Positions 32,238 through 43,840 of a DNA stretch of 64,000 nt are shown in pieces. The stretch covers positions 1,183,001-1,247,000 of the forward strand of contig OZ018418.1 of the NCBI GenBank assembly GCA_963969595.1, written 5' to 3'. Made by a program: the position numbers and the translations under genes. Source of the DNA: Neckera pumila (lineage: Eukaryota; Streptophyta; Bryopsida; Hypnales; Neckeraceae). Under the pieces are notes generated by a model. That model saw only the letters and a program-made list of their open reading frames with translations. It searched no databases and had not been told where the DNA came from. Position 1 is the first letter of the stretch. Each line of letters opens with the position of its first letter.

Positions 32238-35200
32238 GCCCTTTCCTGTATGCAAGGACTAAAGCATTATACCACATTCACATTTTATTTGTTCAAAGAG
32301 TAGGTTGACTAATACACCACATTTTGAAGTTTAGGATGATGGTATAAGGCGAAACATGTTAAATCCAGCATTCAAACTGGGACTTGCAAGGTAAAAATGC
32401 AGAAATTGGTGGAGATAAACAAAAAATCTTGCCCCTATTTTGAGACGTGTCTAGGGTTAGATGTTAACCTCCCCTAGCTAATTTGGGGCCTTTGATTGCA
32501 AATATGAAATCAAAATTAAAAAGAAAAATAATCTATGAAAAATAAAAAATTTCTGCATTTTTTCGGGGGGTAAAATTCTTGTATTTTCACCCTGCGGGTC
32601 CCAGTTAGAGCTTGGGGTTTGTAGTCAAGAACTCAAAAATTGTTGTTTTGGTAACTCTGAGTCTCACAAGCCATGGCCTTCAGGATTTTGCACCTGATGA
32701 TTGACTTCGAAGAATGACCCATTCTTCAACCTTGTCGCAATTCTCTAATATAAATTGTGCTGGCAAAGCCTGTAGGAAACAAAAGGAGCCCCAAGCAAGT
32801 ACTTTATAAGACCACTTAATTAGGTTATAAAGAAACAAGATTAACCTTAATGAAATTTGATAGGAATAGTGCAGTAGGTCAATAGTGTACCAATTCAATA
32901 TATTTTTTGCCGGTCTCTCCTTTTTGTCTTCTTGTCTTTAGGAATGACTTCACAGAATAGATGCTTCTTGAATACTAAATTTGTACAAGAACATCATGTT
33001 GGTGACCTTTTGTTTCATGGAAGGCCACATAGTTGGCTTCATTTTTTGCCTCACAATGGAGATGCTTGTGCCTGTGGGTGATTCACCGAACTTACTGGAG
33101 CTTTTAAGCTAGGATATACCTGCCCAACACAACTTAGCCATTTTTAATATTGCAAAAATCCCAAGAGCCGTGCTAGACAATCGTTGTTTCCCTTTCTTAT
33201 TAATCTTTTCTCTGTTACAAGTTAGGATGTCAAAGTAGGACTGAAAAAAATTTAGAAATGTTTATTGACATTCATGTGCCAAAGCAAGAATGATCAGTTA
33301 GCTACTGATGCTTGCATCTTGGAGCACTCTAGGTTAGAGCTACACAAAGAAGTAGGAAAAAAATGCACAATATATATGCATTGACCTTGTCCAGACAGCA
33401 TTCAATTAAAGATTTGATCATAGTTTATAAATGCAATATTTATGGTTCAAGGGTCGTGTAAGTTAATGCTTGGAACCCTACTTCTTGAAATTAAAGCTCA
33501 CCAGAAACATTCTTAGTTCTTTGATTGTTCTACTGTGTTCACTATTAATCTCTTTGTGATTTGTATGAATCCACATTAAGCTTATTCAGTTACTCTCCCA
33601 AATTAACACTTTCAACTAAGTAAAGAATGTTCAAGGATTGTTTTGTAGGTTGAAATTAACCAGACATTGCAAAGATGGTGGGTGCTGAACAATGGCTTAC
33701 GTAAAAATAAAAACAAACAAAAATTGAATTAGGTGCACATAACTGAGTTCGCGTTGCATCTCCACTGATGAGCCTGTTGCTGCTGCACCTTGGACGACTG
33801 ATAGTACAGGCTTCCCAGTTTTAGTCACCGTCCAGGCACTTCACGCCTCAGAAGGTACCAATTTCCTTCACAGTTCCGCTAAACAAAAGTATCAATTGTA
33901 CATATTCTTGGCTAAAAATCCTTGCTTGCAATCACTTGAATGGTTTAAAAAAGTTAGGTGAAACAACAATTGTTTTCTATACATGGCTCTTGGAATTTTG
34001 AACAAGGGTGAAGAATGGGTCATTGAATGTCGCATTGTCACACCTGAAATCAATCAACGTACGTATGGACAAACACACTCACAAATAAGAAAGCCACAAG
34101 CTAAGCCTTGTAACAGAGCTAACTTTTTTCCACAAAGGAGCACAGTGCTACATAAGATTTTGCACATTTACAAGTGGAATAATTTGAATGTGTACGGTGG
34201 AATTGACATCAAGCTTCAGAGCAAAAGCTTCTTTGTAATGCAAAATATTATTGTGCAGTGCCAAGGTTGAAATCATTCATAGGTACAGCCATATAAGTTG
34301 CTGAATTTACATATGTTCCAAAAAATTGGCTCATCCAAAATCAACCAACACGCATGCAGCAGTGCTTACAAGTGGGAAGTTCTCAATCAAAGGTCCGCTG
34401 TGTCAGTTCCTAAACCTATTGACAAATTCACTAAATTCAGACAGACATGAGAATTATCCTCAACACTCCAATTATGTATTTAACATAATTATCCGATCTA
34501 CAGCAAATGAATATCCCACAATCTAAATTGAAATGACACTTGAAGTCAATGTCATAAATTTTATGTACAAGTCATGAAGACTCTTCAAAAATCATGAAAC
34601 GCCATGGGTGTTAAAAAACAAAATGCTCTATATTTTGACTTGTAGAGGACTTCATTTTATAAAAGAAGACCTGAAATTTGAATTTAAAAATTAGAAATCT
34701 CACATATCTATAGTCCTTTCTTATCTATTTTTATTGGGTTTGGAAGACAAAAGTAAATAAAATTATTCATATGTGATAAGTTTGTGAAGATGATGAGGCA
34801 CAAGACAATCAACAAAACTTTGTATTTCATGCATGGCAAAGATCTCTGACTGTAGAAGTAACTGTAACACATCCCATGTAATAAGAAAGATTCAATCATC
34901 AGATACTATGCATTCTTTAACTTTTGAAAGTAATACAAAACAAAATGAGCTTAAAAATATTGAATGCTCCCTTTGTTTAAAAAGAAAACCAATGTTTCTT
35001 TTGTAAAATACAAACAAAACACCAATTTTATTTTGAGACAAAGGGAGTGATTGCTATCTTTTTTGTGTTAAGCACACTTACTTATACTACATGTGAATGA
35101 TTTCAAAAATGCATGTAAGTGTATAGTAAGAACACTATGGTCCAACAAGTTCTAAATGATTGATATTTTTGAAATCTATGATCATAATACAAAAATCATT

Positions 35201-35402
35201 CCATTCTCACAAGTTTTGACTTCAATTATGTTCAAATTTCTTTTTCACCCTTCTACTTTAATCCTTGAAGGACCCAAGCCCTTTTTCTGCCTGCCCTTTT
35301 TTTGTCAAAACTGACATTTCTATAGGAAAAAGAAAAAAAACTTGAAAAAACTTGAAAAAAACTTGAAATTTTTACATGTAGCTGTAGAATGCTACACCTA
35401 AC
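32238..35402. other. AT-rich DNA, no gene recognised
   Basis: No convincing coding sequence. Short open stretches at 32680-32898 (minus) and 33983-34270 (plus) have no recognisable motif. They do share a ~20-bp inverted match (GGTGAAGAATGGGTCATT at about 34006, and its complement at 32714), so part of this region may be related repeats. Nothing else stands out. Confidence 0.45.
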
Positions 35403-35405
35403 TAA

Positions 35406-35597
35406 CTCTAGTAGAAAACGCAGGAATTTTGACAGAATTTTGTTGATTTGGGCATGTTGTCTCGGTCACTGTTTTGTTGATTTCAACAGAAATCTGTTAA
35501 TTTTAACAGAATTTTGTTGAAATCAACAAAACAGTGACCGGGACAACGCGTCCAAATCAACAGAATTTTGTCAAAATTCCTGTGTTTTCTACTAGTG
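35406..35597. mobile_element. CACTA-type foldback MITE (192 bp)
   Basis: The two halves are near-perfect inverted copies. Left: CTCTAGTAGAAAACGCAGGA; right, complemented: CACTAGTAGAAAACACAGGA. Pairing continues through AATTTTGACA.AATT.TGTT, GATTTGG.C and GTCACTGTTTTGTTGATTTC. The flanks are TAA at 35403-35405 and 35598-35600, a 3-bp TSD. The CACTAGTAGAAAA terminus is common in plant CACTA elements. With no coding capacity, it must rely on transposase from elsewhere. Confidence 0.88.
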
Positions 35598-35600
35598 TAA

Positions 35601-37530
35601 TATGAGAGTGTGTATGAAAACTTCCAAAATTTTTGATTGCACAAATTGCAAGATATCTGCTTTTAAAGTGAAAAAAACAAGTTTTCCAGCACATTGTGGG
35701 ACTACATTTTTTGACTTTGATAATTTTTAACTTTAAATTTTTGCACTACAAAGTTTTGAGCTTCAAAATTTTTTTAGTAGAGAACTGAATTTAGAGTCTA
35801 GCAGAAAAAAATTTCTAAAAAGCTTCATTATTTATACGTGTTATCTTAACATTTCCACATATAAAGGACCACATATATATTAATATATTGGATATATTCT
35901 ACGAATTAAATTTTTTTGTAGTTTATCATATGGAATACTACCTGGTCGCTTTAAAATACAGAAATTATTATCTAATTAAGCAAACAGATTCAATAAAAAT
36001 AATCATGTATCTTATTCAATTTGTATTTTTGTGTATAATAATTTTGGAATTGAATATTGTAATCTTTAAACAAGTTTTAGGGTTTAGGGTTTTGTTTCGT
36101 TAAGCCTTTAAATTCAAACTCTATGGCTTCTGATATTGGTTGTCATTAAAGTACACGGTCCAATTTAATAATAGGATCCCTTTTGTAATTGCTAGAGAGG
36201 TAAATAGTCTTCTAAAGAATCTTTAGCAGATCACTGTATGTATATTCTATATCCTTCGTAGTACAGGGATATAGAGTATATATATAGTGATTCACTCCAG
36301 ATTTTGGAGTCCATTTGTATGGTACTTGATAAGCATTTGTGTAGACTGTGTTTAAAAAAAATAAATCCAAATGGTTCATGTTCTTCAATGCATGGCATTT
36401 TAAAAAAGGAATGAAAGTGCCCAAAATTAAATGCAGTAGTGATTTTCATGAACATTTTCTATAGAATGACTTCTTTACATGTATTCTTTGGTCTACCATT
36501 GTTTGTCATTACAATCAAGGTCTTTAATGATGCCACCTTCGTAGCAAGCTGGTTTATCAATGCTATCGTTTCGGCACGTCTGAACTTTTTTAGGAAATTC
36601 AAGTTCTGTCCAAAAATTCTAATTTTAATCCAACCATTAGTAATACTTAGAAACATTCTTAGCATATTTGAATTGTGTCTACAAATTATAAAGTGAAGTC
36701 CAATCTGTTAGAAGTTTCGGTCACTACTTTTTATAAATTATCGAAACACAAATTGATATATTATTGGAAGCACAAAATAAGTTTCTTCAATTATATGGTA
36801 CATGGTATTTCAATTTAATTATTCAAAAAATCAATTTATAGCTTTTCTTTCCATATTATTAATTATAGATTTGCACAATTATATTTCTCTTTGCTTTATA
36901 GTTGTGGTCAATAGTCTTCATAATTGCTGACCTTGAACTCAAATACTTCAGAGATGGCACAAAGTTCCTATTCAACTTATCGTACAATTATTGCAGTTGT
37001 CTTTTAGTTGTTAGAAAGGCCCTAAACCCTAAAATCTTTTTTCCAATTCCATTTTATACTTTCATTTCCTTACATTGACTTTCAAATTTTAGAAATTCGT
37101 ATATATATGAAGTGTAAGTAAAGAAATTCTAATATTGTCTTCAAGAATGGCATAATTTTAATTTTAGCATATAATTAAATTACAGGTTTCTTTGAAGGAA
37201 AATTGGCAGAACTTTTTTAAATAGTACATAAAAATCCCTATATGAACTCTTCAGATTTGTTCCACAAAACAAGATGCTCTATTATTATTGGACTTCCCTC
37301 ACATAAAAGATTAAATGACTTAAGCTTATAATTAAGGATGGGCTACTCTCCATGAAAATCATCCAGTGTGCATACACTACTTAAAGATAACTAAAAGTAT
37401 TTGATTGAGGTCAAACTATTGTTTGAGACCTACATTTTGTGCAGTATTTTTCAAAATTGAGCAATTGCACGAATGTTCCAGAATGCTGCAAAGATTATTT
37501 GTCTAAATTGGCAAGTTCTAAGCGTCAATT
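35601..37530. other. AT-rich DNA, no gene recognised
   Basis: Several short open stretches (around 35888-36103 and 36212-36696) are Ile/Phe/Leu/Tyr-rich by composition and overlap on both strands, so I do not treat them as genes. Two TTTAGGG units are at about 36076. No repeat boundary is clear. Confidence 0.45.
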
Positions 37531-37539
37531 TCCAAATGT

Positions 37540-38290
37540 CTTTGGTAAAACCATTCCTAAACCTTCATAACTTTTGAATCATTGATCAGAATGGAATTGT
37601 TCAAAGTTTTTTACGTATATACAACTCTAGAAAACAAATTTCAAAGTTTTATTTCTAAAAAAAGGTATGTTTTTCAATTTCCTCTATCTGCCTAATTACC
37701 AAAAAAATCCACATATTAGGCCATAACTTTTGACTCACATTTCCAAATGTCATGAAATAAATGCATCTAAAAAATAATCCTTGTGTGGACCTTCTATTAA
37801 AATTTCAATATAAAATGTAAATGATCTATTGTAACATGTACGTAACTGTGCCCAAAATTTCAATATAACCACAAAATGCATGCCGTTTCGATGCTTTTGG
37901 GGTTAAAATGGCATGGTCATAAGGATATGTTTAACCCCTAGAGGACCAACATGCGTTTTTCGGTTGTATAGAAATTTTGGGCACGTATGAGTGACTAGAG
38001 ATTTCAATATTATAGGCTGGAATTTTAATAGAAGGTAGGCGCAAGGAGTATCTTTTGTAGGCACTGAATTTCATCACATTTGGAAATGTGAGTCAAAAGT
38101 TATGGCCTAATGTATTACTATTTTTTGTAATTAGGCAATCTGGGCAAATAAAAAACATCCACTTTTTTCAAAAACAAAAATTTGAAATTGGTTTTCTAGA
38201 GTTATATGTACGTAAAAAGCTTTGAATCCTCCCATTTTGATCTATGAGTCAAAAGTTATGAAGATTTTTAGTTTGTGGGCAATTCTGAAT
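37540..38290. repeat. Large foldback (inverted repeat, ~330-bp arms)
   Basis: The left arm (37540-37890) and right arm (37950-38290) are inverted copies. Matching blocks include CATAACTTTTGA, TTTTTTACGTA.ATA.AACTC, TAGAAAAC.AATTTCAAA, AGGCCATAACTTTTGACTCA, CATTTCCAAATGT.ATGAAAT, CCTTCTATTAAAATT and GTGCCCAAAATTTC.ATA. A ~60-bp loop contains 'ttttggggttaaaatggcat'. Transcribed, it would form a long hairpin. No terminal motif or TSD is identified. Confidence 0.85.
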
Positions 38291-38299
38291 TCTCTATTC

Positions 38300-38775
38300 T
38301 AAATTAAATTTTGAAGTCCTTCATCTTACTCATTTTTCAATATTTTTTGAAAAAAATCAAATCAAAGGATGTAGATTATTTATTACACCATTGCAATCAT
38401 AGGATTAGAATTTTTTAATGCCATAATTAAATTCTTGACAATTTAGTAATTTGAATCCTTATTTACTGCTATATACTTTCTATTTTTTTCCTATGTGTTG
38501 TACAATTCCAAATGAAGTGAAAATTTTTGGGCATGTAACCAACTTATTTAAGAAAAAAAACCCAAACAAGCACCATCATTTGGGACATTTTTTCATCGAT
38601 AAGTGAGTTTGTGAAGTGCTACTGCCCTTTTTATTGCAGGGCCAAAAAAATGGTCTTAGTGCATTTTGTTGACACATGTTATCGTAAGTTTTTTTTCAAA
38701 AATTTGGTATTTGTATTAGAAGTGACACTTTTTGAGCGTTCTTGGTGAAAACATAGTCATGGAACTTTAGGTGTT
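38300..38775 (-). repeat. Inverted copy of the 28.2-kb dispersed repeat
   Basis: Read on the minus strand this follows 28199-28640 throughout: CCTAAAGTTCCATGACTATG, GCTCAAAAAGTGTC, GCACTTCACAAACTCA, CCCAAATGATGGTGCTT, TGTACAACACATAGGAAA, GTCAAGAATTTAATTATGG, and AATGAGTAAGATGAAGGACT then TCAAA. It adds about 70 bp of middle sequence absent from the first copy. It directly adjoins the foldback at 37540-38290. Confidence 0.85.
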
Positions 38776-38779
38776 AAAG

Positions 38780-39364
38780 TGACATAAGGCCACGGTGAAT
38801 GGGCCTCGGTCAAAGGGCCACGGTCACGGTCACAGTCAAAGGCCACGGTTTAGGGTTTGCAATGGGCGGCGTGGTGCAAGGTTCAGAGGTGTTGTCTGAA
38901 AACCTTGGCCCTGATCCGCCATTCCTGGCAATTCTCTTGTGCAACTTCATTTTCTTCTGTGATTTTGTGCTTTTGCGTAATTTGTGGTGCGTCAGAGGTT
39001 CCTTCATTCTTGTTGCAACCTGCATTGACTCGATTCGGGGGCTTCCTTGATTTTTTGGGGTCCGGATTTGTGCAGTGTCTTTGTTGACCTCTTGCTGGGC
39101 GACCTAGGTGCGCTTTGTGGTGCGTTGTTGAGGCGTGGAGCTCTTACTGGGCGACCTGGGCGTGCGTAATTGTGGAGGCAACTGGGATTTTTGGTGGAGC
39201 TTTATGGACTTGGTTTCTCAATGGAGCTTGGCTGGTAAGTGCTGGACAAACTCTTGTTTGCTTTCATTCTATGCAATGTGCAATTGTAGAGGCAACTTGG
39301 TGCACTTGTGGATGTGATTGCTTGTGGATGTGCTGCTTTCGTAAGGTTCCCAAACATACGGCTT
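38780..39364. other. Short GC-richer block flanking B2, no gene recognised
   Basis: It contains a run of 'ggccacggtcacggtcacag' type repeats (38790-38850) and two diverged copies of 'ctgggcgacctaggtgcg' (about 39093 and 39147). After B2, 42685-43150 continues in similar style ('ctgggcaacctagttg' at about 42759), so B2 inserted into this unit. Open stretches are Trp/Cys-rich with no known domain. Confidence 0.4.
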
Positions 39365-39642
39365 AAGTTTGTCGCAACCAGAATTTTGATTTTCCTTTGC
39401 ATACCTAAATACTGGAACGGAAACGGGTAATTAGGATCTAGATCCTGTTAGAAGGGTAGAAGGAAACCAGAGATAGACAACGCTAATCCAGTAAGGAGAA
39501 AACTAGATTTGATCCAGTCAGAATGTTAGCATTCAGGAGCGGAATCACATCCGGATCTTACCTCAAATTGGATTAGGGTTGGACCGGAATGATATGGACC
39601 GGACCGAAAAAGGTCATGATGACCTGCCAAGGGTCCTAGGAC

Positions 39643-39652
39643 TATATAAAGG
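39643..39652 (+). promoter_or_regulatory. TATA box of B2
   Basis: TATATAAAGG lies 273 bp from the B2 start, the same offset as in B1. It is followed by 'ttactcctttacttccctca' and then, 280 bp on, the B-protein ATG. Confidence 0.75.
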
Positions 39653-39922
39653 TTGGTCGTCTTCATTTTTACTCCTTTACTTCCCTCAAGTTCTAGAGCT
39701 GACCTTGAGCGCTTTTACGCCTCTTTCTGCGTCAAAGCTGTTGTATGTATGTACGCTTCAGGCCGGGTATATCAGAGTGTGTAGGAAAGGTAGAGATTGT
39801 GTGGGTTGCAAGTTTTGTATTGTTTTCCGATTGAGACCGGACGAGAGGAAGTGAGGAACGGGATGTGCGGCTAGAAGAGACTGAGGTAGCAATCGGTAAG
39901 GGTCCAGTAGCCGTTTGTGTCC

Positions 39923-41586
39923 ATGCCTCAGTTGCGTAAGAGCAGACTGGAAGCGCCCAATTCCTCCTCCGATGTCAAGCTCCGGAAGGTAGTTCCAGTC
40001 ATCCCTATGGCGGAACTGGCCAGGTCCGAGCTCATGGAGGATCTCAACACGATGGATTGTCTCGTGTTGATGGATAAAACCTGGAGGTTTAGGGAGGAGC
40101 GGATGGTAAGAGAGCTGAAGTGTAAGGTGTCCATTGAGTTCGACAACACGCTCTGGGGCCGCTCGCCCGACTGGGAAGAAGAGAGGTGGAGGGAAGTTTA
40201 CAACTTCCGGATGGAAGGTTCCGGCATGGTTGGACGGAAAGACAAGTTCATCCATGACAAGTTTTATGCAGGGCCGAGCAACAAGGACAAATATGGGGTT
40301 GCGGATTGCAAGAGCGACTGGCACCGTAATCTCCTCTAGTTCCTGGTTCCGATCGTCCACCCAGAGAAGCCGACAAGGGTGACAATGATCATTGGCAACA
40401 CAATTTTTGGTTCCTTGAGCGGGGAACAAAAGGTGAATTGGGCCCGGATCTTTTCCGATCTGGTGTCCCAGCTTGTGACGAGGATTGAAAAAATTAGGCC
40501 ACTCCTTTGAATCCCTATCTCTTCTACCTCTACCATCGCAACCAACTCCTCACAGATACGGAGGAGAAGACGTGGAACTTTCAGGAGTCTGTCCTGAAGG
40601 ATGGAGAGTCGGGTTCGGATGACGAGCCGGAAGAACAAACCAGGTCCAAACCCGAGACAGAAGAAGAAGACGAGGAGGGGCACCTCCGAACGAGGAAGCG
40701 GATGAAGACGATGCCTCCTCGCAAGAGAGGAACCCCTCCTACCAATTGGTCGACTCCAGAGCAGGGACCGGATGTGGAGGTGCTGGATCCCAAAGACCCG
40801 AACGACCCATTCAATCAGCTAACTATGATTCTGTATGCAATACGAGCGGACTGGGAGGTCAAGAGGAGGACCCTTGCTAGTATCAGAGATTTGATGGATG
40901 CATCGACGGATAGTCATTTATCAGGTAAGGTGGCCCAGTATCTGTCAAATCCGGACGAGCACCAAAGGCAGAAGGCAGAGATTTGTCAGCTTCAGGAGGA
41001 AGTCAACACTCTTAAGGCTAACATGGTAGCCCTCAGAGAAGACAAAGCTACAGTCCTAGAAATGGCGGAAGCAACTCGGAAGGTTGCCGAGTCTGTGAAA
41101 GACACTCTCGGAGAGTCCGGATCCACCGCGGTCAAGGCGGAATTATTTGACAAAGGCGTGCATGAGGAGAAGAAGGTATCCGGTTCCCAGATAGTTCGGA
41201 TCCTGACCGACTTCACCGATCGGGTGGAAGCATCGTTGGTGGCAGCAAGGAAGGCGGCCAACTGGATGGACATCAGCAGCCGGAAGCTGAAGGGGTCCAT
41301 GTACTCCCGGGAGATCCACCTTGCGGACATATCGCTATTGGATTCGTTTGCAGCCGGAGGATCAAATCCGAGGGAGCCCAAGGATCGGACACCCGAGTCA
41401 AGAAAAAGTCACTGAAGACCTGGGCCTAGACAGTCAATTCATTTCGATTCATCGCCAGGATTAGATCTTCCAGATCCTGCTGTCGGGGAGGGGAGCAAGA
41501 ACCTGGCTGACGTCTTCAACCAACTGCCCGCGGAACCCAAGAGTCCTACGCTGGGTGGGGGAGTTGGAAAGTACGTAGGTAGGTAG
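39923..41586 (+). pseudogene. B-family LTR-borne protein, copy in B2
   Basis: ATG 39923 gives MPQLRKSRLEAPNSSSDVKL, then a domain shared with the A protein: AELARSELMEDLNTMDCLVL, SIEFDNTLWGRSPDWEEERW, DKFIHDKFYAGPSNKDKYGV, TAG for Gln at 40337, FLVPIVHPEKPTRVTMIIGN, NTIFGSLSGEQKVNWARIFS, a frameshift near 40500, LNPYLFYLYHRNQ. An acidic linker, EICQLQEEVNTLKANM (coiled coil), KVSGSQIVRILTDFTDRVEA and GSMYSREIHLADISLLD follow. TGA at 41413 replaces a CGA of B1, after which the frame continues to GVGKYVGR at 41586. The protein is ~555 codons. It has no recognised enzymatic or zinc-knuckle motif. Confidence 0.78.
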
Positions 41587-43156
41587 GAATGTAATTTTTG
41601 TAAGATAGTTAGGACCGGATCGGATGTTAATCCGGTTTGACCGGTTAGGATCGGATCTGGATGTCTAGCATGGATTTCCGGGGGCCTTTTTGCCTTGTAA
41701 TCAAGTTGTATATAAGTCAGCCCCTGCTTGGGAGCTGCGAGTTTTTTCGCCCAAATTTTGTGTATGTCTTCTCATGACCTCTTGTTGGGTGTCTCTCCCG
41801 TATGTGGCAGGGTCGTGTGGTGAGGAATTAGGAAGGCGCATGCTTGTGCGGGTGTGATTTCTCCCTTTGGTGTTCTTGTTTTGATCTTATGTGCAAGTGA
41901 GCGGGTTGTGAACGAGTTGGGAGTGGATTTCAATTCCTCAGCATTTCTAAGGTTTAGGTTTTTGGGTGAGACAGCCGTTGTTAAGCTAGGCAGATAGGGA
42001 GGGATTCCTTAGTCGCGCTAGAACTCCTGGGTGGGAAATCCGGTTGAGTGTCCGATCTCCTGAGAGATCTCGCTGCCTTAGTTGGCAAACGGAAGGACTT
42101 TAGTTGATGTTGGAACGGACGGGTTCACTTGCAACCGCCTGACTTCGTATAGACGGAACGTGGCGCTGAGGTTGTTGTAGTATGAAAGGATTGTACGGGG
42201 GATCTATGTGTGACCGGTGATCCGGAGAGTTCTCTAGATTGCTGTGAAGGATCAAACCGGATCCGGATTAGTGTAGGAAATGGGAGAATAGAGAAGTGGG
42301 TCTTCAGCCACTATAAGTCACGAAAGGAGCGGCGGGCCTGCCACTCTCAAAATCAAGGGGCAAACCCTCTGATGGTGAAACAGAGGTAAAACTAAACCGG
42401 ATGGGAGTAAGAGTGGATGTGAATTAATCAGATTGGATTGGAAAGTTGACCGGATCAGAGAAGGAGAAGAGGGTCTGATTGTAGTTTTCGGTATTGTTGT
42501 GTTTCCGGTTGTGGTGTTAGGACCGGAAGAGGAAATATTGGTACTGACTTAGCTTAGAGATCAAATAAGGCTAGATACTTCACAGAATCTTGCGGGTTCG
42601 ATCTTTAGAGTCACTTTGTTATACTTTAAAGTGTTTTTTGGTAGTATAACTAGGAATTTTCTTGCCCTATGCTACGACTAAGTTCATGTATGGCCGATAA
42701 CTTGCACGTACTTGCATTGTAGTGCACTAGTTTCTGTTGCAACTTAGAAATTTGATTTTGCTGGGCAACCTAGTTGTAGAAATAATTTTTTCAAAATTGG
42801 ATTTTTGAGGTCTGGGCGCTCAATTGGATTCAACAGTCTTATGGTTTTGGTTTAGGTTTTGTAGTTGAATTCTTGCATTTTGTTTCTAGTTTCGTGAGTT
42901 TTTGCTGACTGCATTAGTCTTGTCACTAGGATTTGCATTTGTAGCTTACATTAGGTATATTTTGAATTGATTTCCAGTTCTGGTATTTAGTTTTTGTAGT
43001 TTGTTTTTCATTCCCTGAGTGAATCTAAACCCCAAACCATCTCAATTTCAGGGTTTGCTCTTGGTTCCATGAATGAATCTTCATATGAATTTCAAGGTTC
43101 ACGGTCAATTCCTTGTTATTGCATTTCTCCTAAATGTTGCTTCTGGTAATGTCCAA

Positions 43157-43208
43157 TTTTCTATGTTCATTGCTTGAGAACATGTTTATATGCAATGAAC
43201 ATAGAAAA
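43157..43208. repeat. Perfect 17-bp hairpin
   Basis: TTTTCTATGTTCATTGC and GCAATGAACATAGAAAA pair perfectly around an 18-base loop. It lies about 50 bp 5' of the first palindrome half-sites and may mark the left edge of the unit carrying the methyltransferase-like gene. It is not followed by a T-run terminator. Confidence 0.7.
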
Positions 43209-43254
43209 CTGCGTCTGTAATAACCCCAAAAATGTAGGTTTCAAAGGACGCGTA

Positions 43255-43840
43255 TTTAACTCAACGGAAGTTTAACTCGATAGATGACATAATTAAGGTA
43301 GTGATCCACAGAAATTTAACTCGAGACAAAATAAGAGGCTTCAAATACCAGAAGTTTTAACTCAAACAGGAGCGACTCAACAACACCAAAGACTTACGAA
43401 CATAGAAAACACATCGAAGTTGCGGAGAGAACCATCAGCTTTAACTGGACTTGAGTTAAAAAACACTTCCCAAACCCTACAATCAAGAAGCTACAGCAGG
43501 TAAAGCTAATTCGACAAGAGACAAGAATGCTTAATATTAACCAAAAAGACAGAAGGTATATAAATACAGGAACATCCACAAACTGATTAAGAAGGTTTAA
43601 CTTGTATTGAGTTAAACGGCCCTTAGGTATGAATTGTGAAAAGTGAACCAAGGACGTCAGCCCCATGATGAGTTCACCAAGTTAGAGAACTCCCGATGAG
43701 CTGGGATAGACGGTCTTCATTAGGATATCAAACGGCGTCATATATAAGGGCTCAGTATAACAGGATTCACCAGGAATGATAAGTAGGACAACAAAGTGAT
43801 GTCAGCGATAATCTCCTGGTTTTGACTCGGTTCAAGTTAA
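43255..43840. promoter_or_regulatory. Cluster of 20-bp palindromes and half-sites 5' of the methyltransferase-like gene
   Basis: Half-sites TTTAACTCA or TTTAACTCGA occur at 43255, 43271, 43315 and 43355. Complete copies: 43441 TTAACTGGACTTGAGTTAAA, 43596 TTTAACTTGTATTGAGTTAA, 43820 TTTTGACTCGGTTCAAGTTA. The last lies just before the acceptor at 43866, so at least this part is intronic. The motif family is that seen at 26157-26646. Confidence 0.78.

Larger units (their letters stand above)
39370..42679 (+). mobile_element. B-type LTR-like unit B2, uninterrupted
   Basis: It starts TGTCGCAACCAGAATTTTGA and ends CCCTATGCTACGACT, with AAGTT at 39365-39369 and 42680-42684. Length is 3,310 bp. It has no terminal repeats inside. 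It is the intact reference for B1, and its 'ggttgtgaacgagttggg' at about 41908 is the unfilled site of outer A. The ends show only short inverted similarity (TGTCGCAAC / AGTCGTAGC). Confidence 0.9.

Noticed and set aside
32680..34270. Open frames at 32680-32898 (-) and 33983-34270 (+)
   Set aside because: No start context, motif or codon signal. They share a short inverted match and lie in AT-rich repeat-like DNA.
35888..36696. Hydrophobic open frames resembling small membrane proteins
   Set aside because: Ile/Phe/Tyr-rich by AT composition, overlapping on both strands, with no recognisable family.
14427..42679. A and B units as Ginger-type or other cut-and-paste DNA transposons
   Set aside because: Not fully excluded. 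The ends fit TGT...ACA, but the inverted similarity is only ~7 bp, no transposase is present, and an A start abuts a gypsy integrase. Solo LTR is the simpler reading.
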